Shown: positions 43,492 to 51,585 of the stretch, piece by piece
How the letters are laid out: the number at the start of each line of letters is the position of its first letter
Position numbering within the stretch: position 1 is the stretch's first letter
Origin: Mangrovivirga halotolerans
Lineage (GTDB): Bacteria > Bacteroidota > Bacteroidia > Cytophagales > Cyclobacteriaceae
Direction: 5' to 3'
Assembly: GCF_026241165.1 (NCBI RefSeq)
Contig: NZ_JAPFQN010000003.1
Span: forward strand, 496,001 to 560,000
DNA: 64,000 nucleotides
Made by a program: the position numbers and the translations under genes
The notes under the pieces: model-generated
What the model was told of the DNA's origin: nothing
The model's input: only the letters and a program-made list of their open reading frames with translations
The model's database searches: none

Positions 43492-43866
43492 ATGCAGAAC
43501 GATCCGGAATTAAATTTAAAAGGGAAATATCTCGGAACAATTACTAAAGATTTTGCGGTAATTGCTGACACGTTAAAAGAAGCCAGTTACCAGATAAGGT
43601 CAAGAAAATTTAGTGAGCATCCGATTTTTCCAGTTTCAAAAGTGGATCAGCCGATCGGACAGATGCTGATCGCCAAAGAAGAAATGGCAATAGATTGGAA
43701 TGTTTATGCTACTTATTTAGATGAATTTGTTCAGCGTAAACTTATAGAAGAAGATAAAGTTGAAGAATTTAAACAATCGTATAAGGATCCGGATGAATTT
43801 TGTTGCCTGTTTGTAGTAGATCAGGATTTTACGAATTTCATTTATATCCCTTATCCGGAAGATTAA
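43492..43866 (+). CDS. Conserved hypothetical protein downstream of rlmD
   Basis: A 124-residue soluble protein. It has no signal peptide or membrane helix; notable segments are ASYQIRSRKFSEHPIFPVS, KEEMAIDWNVYATYLDEF and EFCCLFVVDQDFTNFIYIPYP. I recall similar small proteins in Bacteroidota but cannot name the family. It begins one base after the rlmD stop and ends at a strong terminator, so it belongs to the rlmD transcript. Confidence 0.75.
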   Translation: MQNDPELNLKGKYLGTITKDFAVIADTLKEASYQIRSRKFSEHPIFPVSKVDQPIGQMLIAKEEMAIDWNVYATYLDEFVQRKLIEEDKVEEFKQSYKDPDEFCCLFVVDQDFTNFIYIPYPED

Positions 43867-43896
43867 AAAAAGCCCCGAAATTTTTCGGGGCTTTTT
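43867..43896. terminator. Bidirectional terminator between the rlmD operon and thiL
   Basis: A near-perfect stem (AAAAAGCCCCGAAA with TTTTTCGGGGCTTTTT) with A-runs and T-runs on both sides; it serves both convergent genes. Confidence 0.9.
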
Positions 43897-43899
43897 ATA

Positions 43900-44955
43900 T
43901 TATTTAAGATGTTGCCATCCTTGTGCTTTGAGTTCGATAACCTGATTGTTCTTTGTGACGAAATTCATCCCCTTACTTTTTGCATGCATATATCCGATAG
44001 TGGTTAGCTCCATATGATTTTTGATTTTTTCATAATCTTCTTGTGAGATGGTAAACAGAAGTTCGTAATCTTCACCTCCGTTTAATGCTGCTGTATTCGG
44101 ATCAATATTAAATTCTACGGCTGTTTCGTAAGTTTTTGTTGCTATCGGAACTTTGTCTTCATAGATCTGAACGCCTAATCCTGACTGCGATGCAATATGA
44201 AATAATTCACTGGCAAGCCCATCGCTGATGTCGATCATAGAAGAAGGGAGTATGCCCAGTTCCTTTAGTTCATAGACTACATCCATACGGGCTTTCGGTT
44301 TTAATTGCCTTTCCACCACGTAAGAATATTTAGTCAGGTCAGGTTGAATATTCGGATTGCTTTTATATGCTTGTTTTTCTCTTTCAAGTACATTAAGGCC
44401 CATGAAAGCCCCTCCAAGATCACCGGATACACAAATAATGTCGCTTTCTCTTGCTGTATTTCTTCTGACTACCGTACCCTCAGCCTGATGACCGATGGCA
44501 GTAACAGATATTACCAGTCCGGATGCTGAAGAAGTAGTGTCTCCACCGATCAGGTCTACTTTATAATCATCACATGCAGCATAAATACCCTGGTATAAAG
44601 CTTCTACTGCTTCTAAAGAAAATCGATTGCTCAGGCCTAAATTGACTGTAATTTGTTTGGGAATACCATTCATTGCAGCAATGTCAGATACATTCACTGC
44701 AACTGCCTTATATCCTAAATGTGTTAGTGGGGTATAACTCAGGTCAAAATGGATTCCTTCTAAAAGCATATCCGTAGTAACCAGTGTCTGATCACTGTTA
44801 TTAACTATAGCCGCATCGTCACCAACACCAAGAATAGACTCCTTATGTTGAATTTTGATGTTTTTGGTCATTTCATTAATGAGCCCAAATTCACCTAATT
44901 TCCCAAGTTCTGTCCTTGATGTATTATTTTCCTGTTGATTGCTTTCTTTTTTCAT
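43900..44955 (-). CDS. thiL: Thiamine-monophosphate kinase
   Basis: A 351-residue enzyme that phosphorylates thiamine phosphate to thiamine diphosphate. The ThiL blocks are GDDAAIV near residue 45, TTDMLLEGIHFDL, NVSDIAAMNG, LIGGDTTSS, SGDLGGA, MIDISDGLASEL and GGEDYELLFT. The metal and ATP residues are intact. It has a polar N-terminal extension of about 15 residues. A -7 element lies four bases before the ATG. No other thiamine gene is in the window, and nothing ties the YnjB-like importer to it. Confidence 0.93.
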   Translation of the reverse strand: MKKESNQQENNTSRTELGKLGEFGLINEMTKNIKIQHKESILGVGDDAAIVNNSDQTLVTTDMLLEGIHFDLSYTPLTHLGYKAVAVNVSDIAAMNGIPKQITVNLGLSNRFSLEAVEALYQGIYAACDDYKVDLIGGDTTSSASGLVISVTAIGHQAEGTVVRRNTARESDIICVSGDLGGAFMGLNVLEREKQAYKSNPNIQPDLTKYSYVVERQLKPKARMDVVYELKELGILPSSMIDISDGLASELFHIASQSGLGVQIYEDKVPIATKTYETAVEFNIDPNTAALNGGEDYELLFTISQEDYEKIKNHMELTTIGYMHAKSKGMNFVTKNNQVIELKAQGWQHLK

Positions 44956-44959
44956 GCGA

Positions 44960-44967
44960 CAAATTTA
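44960..44967 (-). promoter_or_regulatory. Candidate -7 element for thiL
   Basis: TAAATTTG on the minus strand, only four bases before the ATG. No clear -33 element is visible. Confidence 0.3.
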
Positions 44968-45022
44968 CAATTATTTAATACTATCTTTAAATTGCACCTA
45001 ATAAAGTTTAAACCAGCTTGAT

Positions 45023-45178
45023 ATGAAGATTTTTAAAGCAGTTGTATTATTATTGTTTGTTGTTGGTTTTTTCGCTTCATGCGGACCTAAGCCATATTAC
45101 AAAACTGCAGAAGGCAAGAAGAAGCAGAAGCGGTACGAAAAAACTCTCTATAACCAGAAAGATTATTACGGTAACTGA
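45023..45178 (+). CDS. Small lipoprotein
   Basis: A 51-residue lipoprotein, ATG at 45023. A hydrophobic signal MKIFKAVVLLLFVVGFFASC ends in the lipobox FASC (Cys20). A short basic and aromatic tail follows (GPKPYYKTAEGKKKQKRYEK, then TLYNQKDYYGN). Such tiny Lys/Tyr-rich lipoproteins are common in Bacteroidota and lack known function. Its stop abuts the convergent epimerase gene with no spacer. Confidence 0.75.
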   Translation: MKIFKAVVLLLFVVGFFASCGPKPYYKTAEGKKKQKRYEKTLYNQKDYYGN

Positions 45179-45583
45179 TCATTCGGCATCCTGACATAAT
45201 TCAATCAGGACTCCATGATTGTCTTTTGGATGAACGAAACAGATCAATTTGTTGTCAGCACCTTTTTTAGGTTCTTCATTTAATAATTTAAATCCTTCGG
45301 ATCTAAGTCTTTCCATCTCGGCTTTTATGTCTTTTACAGCAAAAGCGATATGGTGGATGCCTTCTCCCTTTTTCTCGATAAATTTATTTATCGCGCTGTT
45401 TGGATTTGAAGCTTCCAATAATTCGATCTTAGATTCTCCTGTTTGAAAAAATAAGGTAGTGACACCTTCAGATTCAACTTTTTCTTCTTTATAGGGTTTG
45501 ATACCCAGAAGCTTTTCATAAGTTTTGGAGGCAGTTTTTAGATCTTTAACAGCTATACCAAGGTGTTCAATTTTATCAATCAT
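45179..45583 (-). CDS. mce: Methylmalonyl-CoA epimerase
   Basis: A 134-residue VOC-fold enzyme. Metal ligands are visible at His7 (KIEHLGIAV), in GEGIHHIAFAV and at the C-terminal Glu of HGVLIELCQ. It also has LGIKPYKEE and the end FVHPKDNHG, typical of methylmalonyl-CoA epimerases of about 134 residues. It interconverts the R and S forms in propionate/odd-chain metabolism. Its partner mutase is not in the window. It is divergent from the A-type Fe-S carrier gene. Confidence 0.92.
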   Translation of the reverse strand: MIDKIEHLGIAVKDLKTASKTYEKLLGIKPYKEEKVESEGVTTLFFQTGESKIELLEASNPNSAINKFIEKKGEGIHHIAFAVKDIKAEMERLRSEGFKLLNEEPKKGADNKLICFVHPKDNHGVLIELCQDAE

Positions 45584-45592
45584 CGGTTAAAG

Positions 45593-45624
45593 TTGTTTTT
45601 ATGGTATTTCAAGTGTTATTTTTG
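45593..45624 (+). promoter_or_regulatory. Candidate promoter of the A-type Fe-S carrier gene
   Basis: TTG at 45593-45595, 21 bases, perfect TATTTTTG at 45617-45624. The ATG is 75 bases further, leaving room for an operator. Confidence 0.5.
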
Positions 45625-45649
45625 TATTAAATCCCAAAAGGGAAAACAT

Positions 45650-45668
45650 ATACGCAATTTAAGCGTAT
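45650..45668. promoter_or_regulatory. Palindrome in the leader of the A-type Fe-S carrier gene
   Basis: ATACGC (45650-45655) and GCGTAT (45663-45668) with a seven-base AT spacer, between the promoter and the ATG. It could be a repressor site or an mRNA hairpin. Confidence 0.35.
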
Positions 45669-45698
45669 TTATGTTACAGATAAAAAGGTAGAGGAATT

Positions 45699-46025
45699 AT
45701 GATTCAAATTTCAGATAAAGCAAAAGACCGAATAGATGTTCTCCGTGCTGAGGATGGCTTGACAGAAAACCATCATGTAAGGGTATCTGTCAAAGGCGGT
45801 GGTTGCTCCGGATTAATGTACGATCTGGATTTTGACGATAATATTCAGGATTCGGATCAGGTGTTTGAAGATAAGGGTATAAAAGTTTTAGTAGATAAAA
45901 AGAGCTTACTTTATCTGGCAGGGACAACCCTGGAGTTTAGTGATGGTCTTAATGGAAAAGGGTTTCAATTTATAAACCCAAATGCCACACGTACTTGTGG
46001 ATGTGGTGAAAGTTTTGCTGTATAA
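45699..46025 (+). CDS. A-type iron-sulfur carrier (IscA/SufA/ErpA family)
   Basis: A 108-residue carrier. The three ligand cysteines are Cys36 in GGGCSGLMY and Cys100/Cys102 in TRTCGCGESF, the CX63CXC arrangement of the family. It delivers Fe-S clusters or iron during cluster assembly. IscA, SufA and ErpA cannot be told apart by eye. No suf genes flank it. It has its own promoter and terminator. Confidence 0.92.
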   Translation: MIQISDKAKDRIDVLRAEDGLTENHHVRVSVKGGGCSGLMYDLDFDDNIQDSDQVFEDKGIKVLVDKKSLLYLAGTTLEFSDGLNGKGFQFINPNATRTCGCGESFAV

Positions 46026-46051
46026 TTGAGATCAGGAAATAAAAAATTATT

Positions 46052-46078
46052 AAAAGCACCTCTTGCAGGTGCTTTTTT
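46052..46078 (+). terminator. Terminator after the A-type carrier gene
   Basis: Stem AAAAGCACCT (46052-46061) with AGGTGCTTTT (46067-46076), five-base loop, T-run. Confidence 0.9.
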
Positions 46079-46150
46079 ATTTTACGGACATTTTAACATC
46101 CCTATTTGTCTGAATATTATATGTTAACAATATTTTCTTTAAAATTTAAT

Positions 46151-46182
46151 TTTGTTTAAAGATTGATTTTTTATTAATATTG
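46151..46182 (+). promoter_or_regulatory. Promoter of the first QPxFDC micro-ORF
   Basis: TTTG at 46151-46154, 20 bases, TAATATTG at 46175-46182 (one mismatch to TAnnTTTG). The predicted start site falls at or next to the micro-ORF ATG at 46189, so the transcript is probably leaderless. Confidence 0.55.
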
Positions 46183-46188
46183 GAATCA

Positions 46189-46290
46189 ATGAAAGTGAAT
46201 TACGAACATATTAATCCTAAACTTCGTGACTTATCGGGTGGTTTTAAGCCGATAAGCCTTCGTAATTTACAGCCTGTCTTTGATTGTTAG
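46189..46290 (+). CDS. Micro-ORF 1, leader-type peptide ending LQPVFDC
   Basis: A 33-codon frame with ATG at 46189 and TAG at 46288-46290. It starts MKVNYEHINPKLRDLSGG and ends NLQPVFDC. It is hydrophilic, without a signal peptide. A second small frame before susC ends LQPIFDC. Over the last eight codons the two differ at CCT/CCA, GTC/ATT, GAT/GAC and TAG/TAA: three synonymous changes and one Val/Ile. That pattern supports selection on the peptide. A promoter sits directly upstream, and the frame contains an 8-bp hairpin. The cyanophycinase gene begins 57 bases later. It may be a regulatory leader peptide or a small secreted or modified peptide. Confidence 0.6.
   Translation: MKVNYEHINPKLRDLSGGFKPISLRNLQPVFDC
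46230..46256 (+). other. Hairpin inside micro-ORF 1
   Basis: CTTATCGG (46230-46237) pairs with CCGATAAG (46249-46256), eight perfect pairs with an 11-base loop. There is no following T-run, so it is not a terminator by itself. Confidence 0.5.
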
Positions 46291-46347
46291 CACATTCTTT
46301 TTGTTTCATATCGAATTCAATTAGAACTAATCTATGTGTTAACGTAA

Positions 46348-48345
46348 ATGAAATCTATAATTCCATTTTTTATTTTCTTAGTGGTAATAAGTCTTTCTGT
46401 AAAAGGTCAGGGGAAATTACTTCTTGTGGGAGGAGGATCAGAAAAAGATCAATCCTGGGGATGGAGTAATGCTCCTTACAAATGGGCAATTGACAATAGT
46501 GAAAACAAAAAGGTCGCTATTTTAACTTATGAAGAGAATCCATCTCAATGGCTGCCAGATTATTTTATTTCTCTTGGTGCGACAGCATCTTTTAATGTTT
46601 CGGTACCGGATAGGGTTTTAGCTCAAAATAGTGATATTTATAATCTTCTGGTCAGTGCTGATGTTATTTTCATTAAAGGTGGGGATCAGTCAATTTATTA
46701 CCAGGAGTATAAAAGTACCAAAGTAGAAGAGGCAATTCATACGGTATATAGCAGGGGTGGAGTAATCTGTGGTACAAGCGCAGGAATGGCAATTTTAGGA
46801 GGTGTGGACTATACAGCTGAAAGATCTGGCGTTTATCCGGATCAGACATTAGAAAATGTCAATCTCTCAGATATCACCTTAAAAAATGATTTTTTACCTT
46901 TCAAACCCGGATATATTTTTGATACCCATTTTACAGAAAGAGGCAGATTTACCCGGTTAATTCACTTTATAGCAAGATATTATATTGATCAAAATAAATT
47001 AATAAAAGGTATTGGTGTAGATGATCAAACGGCTTTAGCAATTGATGAAAATAACCTTGCAACTTTATATGGTACCGGTGGTGCTCATTTTTATTATTTT
47101 GAAAACTCAGCTCCCCAAATAATTAATAATCAACTCATTGGAGAGGGGATTAAGACTTTTTCAATTATTCATGGGCAATCAGTCGATTTAAATAAAATAA
47201 ATGCCAGGCCAAACTATGAAGAGTCATCACATGTGACAACCGGTAAAGCAGATAAGATAATTTTTGCTCAAGAGCAAACTAAGTTTGCTGAATTGGAAGC
47301 TTTATTTACAGATTTTTTTCTGGATGTTGATAGTGCTATATTGATTAGTAATCCCGGAGATTCTGAAGCGGGTATTTTGGCAAATGAACTGAGGAATTCT
47401 TTTGATTCTGAAATAACATGGATTGAACTTAGTGAAGCCAGCAATAGTGCACTACAAGTAGGGCTTAGAAATAAGATCAGGCAGGCAAGGCATTTTGTTA
47501 TTTTTAATGTAAATCCGATAGAGATTGAAAATTTTTCTTCCGGACAAACAGGAGAATTACTAAAAAAAGCAATTAATAATTCCGGAGTCACATTAGCAGC
47601 TATTGGATCTTCAGCGAAAGCAATTGGAGAAAGGTACTGCCATAACTGTGAGAATGATCCTGCAGCTTCTTATACTGGCTCTCTTCAGTTTAGTGAAGGA
47701 TTTAATCTCATCTCATCTACGATAGTAATTGCAGATACTTATGCTTTTTCAACCGATTTTTATGAGAATCTAACTTCTGCGGGACATTGGGCTGCAATAA
47801 ATTATGATTTAAGCAATTCGATATTTTTACAAGATGAAACCTATCTAAAAATTTCAGGTTCAGAAGATAAAGCTAACCTGAGTGTACATGGTACAGTTCC
47901 TGGGATAATATTTCATAATCAGGCAACAGAATATAGTAGAGTGAAATTTGGAAATGACGCCAATGGTTCAACCCGTCAGATAGTAGGATTTAATAATGGC
48001 TCATATTCCTTTGCTAATGAAAATTATTTTATCTCAATTGGAGATTATAATGCTAAAGAACCAGAAGATCTGGGTTGGGAAAATAATGAAAATCCCATAA
48101 CAGGAATTAATGACTTAAAAACCAATGTCAAATTATTTCAGGATGGGAATTCGCTTTGGTTTGATTCTGAGAAGCATAAGAAATTAAATGTCAGTGCTTA
48201 TTCAATTACTGGTCAGGAGTTAGTTAATACCAGAGCATTTAGTAACGAAAAAATCAGGTTTCAAGAAAAATCTCATACTATTATACTGGTATTGTTGACA
48301 GATATTGAAAATAATGTTATTTTAATAAACAAATTCCTATTGTAG
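46348..48345 (+). CDS. Cyanophycinase-like S51 peptidase with T9SS C-terminal domain
   Basis: A 665-residue secreted protein with signal peptide (about 1-20). The S51 core (about 22-290) has GGDQ (111-114), the nucleophile Ser144 in GTSAGM, and DTHFTERGRFTRL (192-204). In cyanobacterial cyanophycinase the last motif is DQHF..R.R..RL; here Gln is Thr, while the three arginines (198, 200, 203) are kept. A middle region (about 290-580) contains a second Rossmann-like segment. The C-terminal stretch ITGINDLKTNVKLFQDGN onward, ending NKFLL, looks like a T9SS type A sorting domain. It is probably released or surface-anchored and cuts beta-aspartyl-arginine polymer outside the cell (inference). It heads the locus with the SusCD genes. 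Confidence 0.8.
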   Translation: MKSIIPFFIFLVVISLSVKGQGKLLLVGGGSEKDQSWGWSNAPYKWAIDNSENKKVAILTYEENPSQWLPDYFISLGATASFNVSVPDRVLAQNSDIYNLLVSADVIFIKGGDQSIYYQEYKSTKVEEAIHTVYSRGGVICGTSAGMAILGGVDYTAERSGVYPDQTLENVNLSDITLKNDFLPFKPGYIFDTHFTERGRFTRLIHFIARYYIDQNKLIKGIGVDDQTALAIDENNLATLYGTGGAHFYYFENSAPQIINNQLIGEGIKTFSIIHGQSVDLNKINARPNYEESSHVTTGKADKIIFAQEQTKFAELEALFTDFFLDVDSAILISNPGDSEAGILANELRNSFDSEITWIELSEASNSALQVGLRNKIRQARHFVIFNVNPIEIENFSSGQTGELLKKAINNSGVTLAAIGSSAKAIGERYCHNCENDPAASYTGSLQFSEGFNLISSTIVIADTYAFSTDFYENLTSAGHWAAINYDLSNSIFLQDETYLKISGSEDKANLSVHGTVPGIIFHNQATEYSRVKFGNDANGSTRQIVGFNNGSYSFANENYFISIGDYNAKEPEDLGWENNENPITGINDLKTNVKLFQDGNSLWFDSEKHKKLNVSAYSITGQELVNTRAFSNEKIRFQEKSHTIILVLLTDIENNVILINKFLL

Positions 48346-48352
48346 TAAAGCT

Positions 48353-48451
48353 TTGAATTCGAATATTATAAATATCGGTTCCAGAGAGATACCTGTGCAG
48401 GCTGCCAAGTCTTTGCAACAGATGGGGTTACAGCCAATTTTTGACTGTTAA
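48353..48451 (+). CDS. Micro-ORF 2, leader-type peptide ending LQPIFDC
   Basis: A frame open from 48329 to TAA at 48449-48451. No ATG fits the length; a TTG at 48353 would give 32 residues (NSNIINIGSREIPVQAAK, then SLQQMGLQPIFDC), about the length of micro-ORF 1. It begins eight bases after the cyanophycinase stop and ends 100 bases before susC. The conserved end matches micro-ORF 1 with mostly synonymous differences. The start is uncertain, and no convincing promoter was seen, so it may be read on the upstream transcript. Confidence 0.45.
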   Translation: MNSNIINIGSREIPVQAAKSLQQMGLQPIFDC

Positions 48452-48551
48452 CATACTCCTTTAAGTCAACCAATGGATATTGACCTGACCGGGTCTTTAT
48501 CAAACTCATATTATTAATACTTAAAGTAATTAAAAACTAAACTATAACCTT

Positions 48552-51500
48552 ATGAAGCAATTAGGACTATTTTGTCTGTTGCTCTTATCAGGATTCTCTG
48601 CTGTATCAGTTAATGCACAGCAGATAGTCAAAGGTAAAGTCACAGACTTTCAGTCAGGAGAACCAGTGCCAGGCACTAATGTGCTGGTAAAAGGGACTTC
48701 CAGGGGAACTACTACCAATTTTGAAGGGGAATATAATCTTCAGTTGCAACAAGGAGATTCAATATTGATTTTTTCCAGCGTTGGTTTCGAAACTGAAGAA
48801 GTTTCTGTAAATGGGCGTACTCAAATTAACGTCACACTAATGTCTGATATTCAATCGCTCAAAGAAGTGGTTGTGGTCGGATATGGGACTCAAAAGAAGC
48901 AGGATATTTCTTCTTCAGTATCCACAATCGATCAATCCGAGTTTAATGATATTCCTACAAGTAGTTTTGATGCAGCAATTCAGGGACGTGCCTCAGGATT
49001 AAATATTTCTTCTCCCTCTGGTACCCCTGGAGGACAAACAAACATTAATATCAGGGGAGCAACTTCTATTTCAGCTTCTTCGCAACCGTTATTCATTATT
49101 GATGGTATTCCTGTAGAGGTGAAAAATAACTCAGTACTGAGTAGTAATATTCAACCAATAAATCCATTAGCTGAATTAAATCCAAATGATATTGAGTCTG
49201 TTACTGTATTAAAAGATGCATCAGCAGCAGCAATTTATGGATCAAGAGGTGCGAATGGTGTGATTCTCATCACTACCAAAAGAGGATCAGCAGGTCGAGA
49301 TAAATTGAATATTGGGTATTATGCCGGCTTTTCAGAGGCTACGAATGTTCCAGATATGATGTCATCATCAGAATGGATCGGGTTTTTAAATGCAGCAGCT
49401 GAGTTCGATGGATTGGGACAAAACTATTGGAATGAAATTCTTGGTAACCCAAATAACCCGGATCTTCCGAACTATAATGTTTACGATGAAATACTTCGTA
49501 CAGGTACTATAAATAATGCGGATATCAGTTATTCCGGAGGAACTGAGAAGTTCAATTACTACCTGTCTGGTAATTACTTTGATCAAAAAGGTATTCAGGT
49601 AGGACAGGGATATGAAAGAATATCAGGAAGGGTCAATGTTGATTACAGCCCAAATGACAAAGTGAAAATATCTACCACTACCTTTCTAGCCAGAGGCTTT
49701 CATGAAAGAACTATTGGAGAAAATGATGAATACGGTGTAATAGTAAATGCTCAGGCATGGGATCCGAGATTCCCACTGGTTGATGAAAACGGAGTTTACG
49801 TAAATCCTTTCGATACCTATAGTTGGTGGGCTTTAGAAAATCCTCTTTTGATTGCCCGGGAATATGTTAATACTTCCAAAAATTCAAGATTGCAATCTTC
49901 ACTTAGTCTTGAATGGTACATCACACCGAACCTGACATTTAAATCTAGTGGAGGTCTGGATTACAACTCTCTGATAGATCGCGGATTTGTACCAAAAGGC
50001 TATAACCAGACAGATATCGGATTAGGGACTTATGGTACTTTCCAATCATCGAGCTGGATCAATGAAAATACTCTGAAATATACCAATACATTCAATGATG
50101 ATCATTTCTTTGACGCCTTAGTTGGCATTACTTTCCAGGAATCAGTTGAAGAGTTTTCTGTGATCGATGCTTCCGGATATTCAACTAACCAGGTCATTTC
50201 GACTGCAGCGGCAGGTCAGATCACCAATGCCTCAGACGGAGGTTTCAGATTTGGATTGGTGTCTTATCTTGCTCGTCTGAATTATACTTATGACGACCGG
50301 TATACTTTCACTTTTACAGGAAGAGCTGATGGTTCAAGTAGATTTGGTGAAAACAATAAATTCGGTTTTTTCCCATCAGGGTCTGCAGGCTGGAATGTTC
50401 ACAATGAATCATTCTTTCCAGACGATTCATTCCTTTCTACTCTTAAATTACGAGGGTCTTACGGAGCAATTGGTAACCAGTCTATTGGCAGTACAATCGC
50501 AGAAGCTACCTATCGTAGTTCAGCAGGTTATGCAGGTGAAGGAGGTTCTTCAGCGCTTCAACTGGGTAATCCTGATCTTACCTGGGAGAAAACAGTTCAG
50601 TCTGATATAGGTATAGATATCGGATTTTTTGATAACCGACTTGAAGTGACTGCTGATTATTTCAAGAAGGATACAGATGGCTTGCTTTTAAATGCAGATA
50701 TTCCGGGATCAACAGGCTTCCGCTCATTAATATCTAACAATGGAAATATTATTAATGAGGGGGTCGAATTGTCATTAAATACTATAAATATAGAAAGCGG
50801 AGATTTCAGATGGACATCATCATTTAATATAACATGGTTAGAGAATGAAGTGATCGATGTGATTAATGATGGTGAAATTTTGAGTCGAAATTTTATCCTT
50901 AAAGAAGGAGAGCCGTTAAGCACTTTTTATCTGATCAAATTTCTTGGTGTAGATCCGCAGACCGGAGATGCAGTATTTCTGGATGCAAACAGCGATGGGA
51001 TAATCAATCTGGACGACAGGGTAGTAGCTGGAAATGCACAACCTGATTATTATGGCGGATTTACTAATAACTTTAGCTACAGAGGGTGGAGCCTGAGTGT
51101 TTTCTTCCAGTTCCAGCACGGAAACCAGATATTTAACCAAAGCAGGTATGCTTTTGAAAATTATGGTACTCTGAAGGGCGGTATACCATTTGGTAATCAG
51201 AACGCCCGATCTCTGGATTACTGGAAAGAGCCAGGCGATATAACAGATATTCCAAGACCAAGTCATGCTGATGAGTTTTCTCCTGAAGCACAATTTCAAC
51301 GGTTTTCAACCCAATATCTCGAAGATGGTAGCTACTTGAGACTTAAAAATGTAAGACTGGGATATACATTCCCGGCGGGTAGTCTTGAGAGAATGAAATT
51401 GCAATCTTTAACGATCTACGGTCAGGCTCAAAACCTTTTGACTTTTACGAATTATTTAGGTTTTGATCCGGAGGTAAGTACCAATACTGCTTCTGATGGT

Positions 51501-51584
51501 TCGTTGAATACCCTTCAAGGTGAGGACTTCGGTACGCTAGGACAAGCCAGGACTATTACGATCGGTTTAAATATAGGATTATAA
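48552..51584 (+). CDS. SusC/RagA family TonB-linked outer-membrane importer
   Basis: A 1010-residue protein with signal peptide (about 1-22). A carboxypeptidase-regulatory-like domain (about 24-95; VKGKVTDFQSGEPVPGTNV) precedes the SusC box EVVVVGYGTQ (about 105-114), a plug domain (IDGIPVEV, ESVTVLKDASAAAIYGSRGA) and a long beta-barrel ending ARTITIGLNIGL. SusC-type barrels pair with a SusD lipoprotein lid and import oligomers of saccharide or peptide. The susD gene follows after one base. Neighbouring cyanophycinase-like genes point to a peptide substrate. Confidence 0.95.
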   Translation: MKQLGLFCLLLLSGFSAVSVNAQQIVKGKVTDFQSGEPVPGTNVLVKGTSRGTTTNFEGEYNLQLQQGDSILIFSSVGFETEEVSVNGRTQINVTLMSDIQSLKEVVVVGYGTQKKQDISSSVSTIDQSEFNDIPTSSFDAAIQGRASGLNISSPSGTPGGQTNINIRGATSISASSQPLFIIDGIPVEVKNNSVLSSNIQPINPLAELNPNDIESVTVLKDASAAAIYGSRGANGVILITTKRGSAGRDKLNIGYYAGFSEATNVPDMMSSSEWIGFLNAAAEFDGLGQNYWNEILGNPNNPDLPNYNVYDEILRTGTINNADISYSGGTEKFNYYLSGNYFDQKGIQVGQGYERISGRVNVDYSPNDKVKISTTTFLARGFHERTIGENDEYGVIVNAQAWDPRFPLVDENGVYVNPFDTYSWWALENPLLIAREYVNTSKNSRLQSSLSLEWYITPNLTFKSSGGLDYNSLIDRGFVPKGYNQTDIGLGTYGTFQSSSWINENTLKYTNTFNDDHFFDALVGITFQESVEEFSVIDASGYSTNQVISTAAAGQITNASDGGFRFGLVSYLARLNYTYDDRYTFTFTGRADGSSRFGENNKFGFFPSGSAGWNVHNESFFPDDSFLSTLKLRGSYGAIGNQSIGSTIAEATYRSSAGYAGEGGSSALQLGNPDLTWEKTVQSDIGIDIGFFDNRLEVTADYFKKDTDGLLLNADIPGSTGFRSLISNNGNIINEGVELSLNTINIESGDFRWTSSFNITWLENEVIDVINDGEILSRNFILKEGEPLSTFYLIKFLGVDPQTGDAVFLDANSDGIINLDDRVVAGNAQPDYYGGFTNNFSYRGWSLSVFFQFQHGNQIFNQSRYAFENYGTLKGGIPFGNQNARSLDYWKEPGDITDIPRPSHADEFSPEAQFQRFSTQYLEDGSYLRLKNVRLGYTFPAGSLERMKLQSLTIYGQAQNLLTFTNYLGFDPEVSTNTASDGSLNTLQGEDFGTLGQARTITIGLNIGL

Positions 51585-51585
51585 T

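Noticed and set aside
43900-44955. Link between thiL and the YnjB-like importer as a thiamine uptake pathway
   Set aside because: The genes are more than 11 kb apart in different operons and no thiamine riboswitch or other thi gene was seen; ThiB-like fold alone does not fix the ligand.
50290-50610. Overlapping plus-strand frame inside susC
   Set aside because: It lies in another frame of a long, well-supported coding region and reads like a shifted translation.
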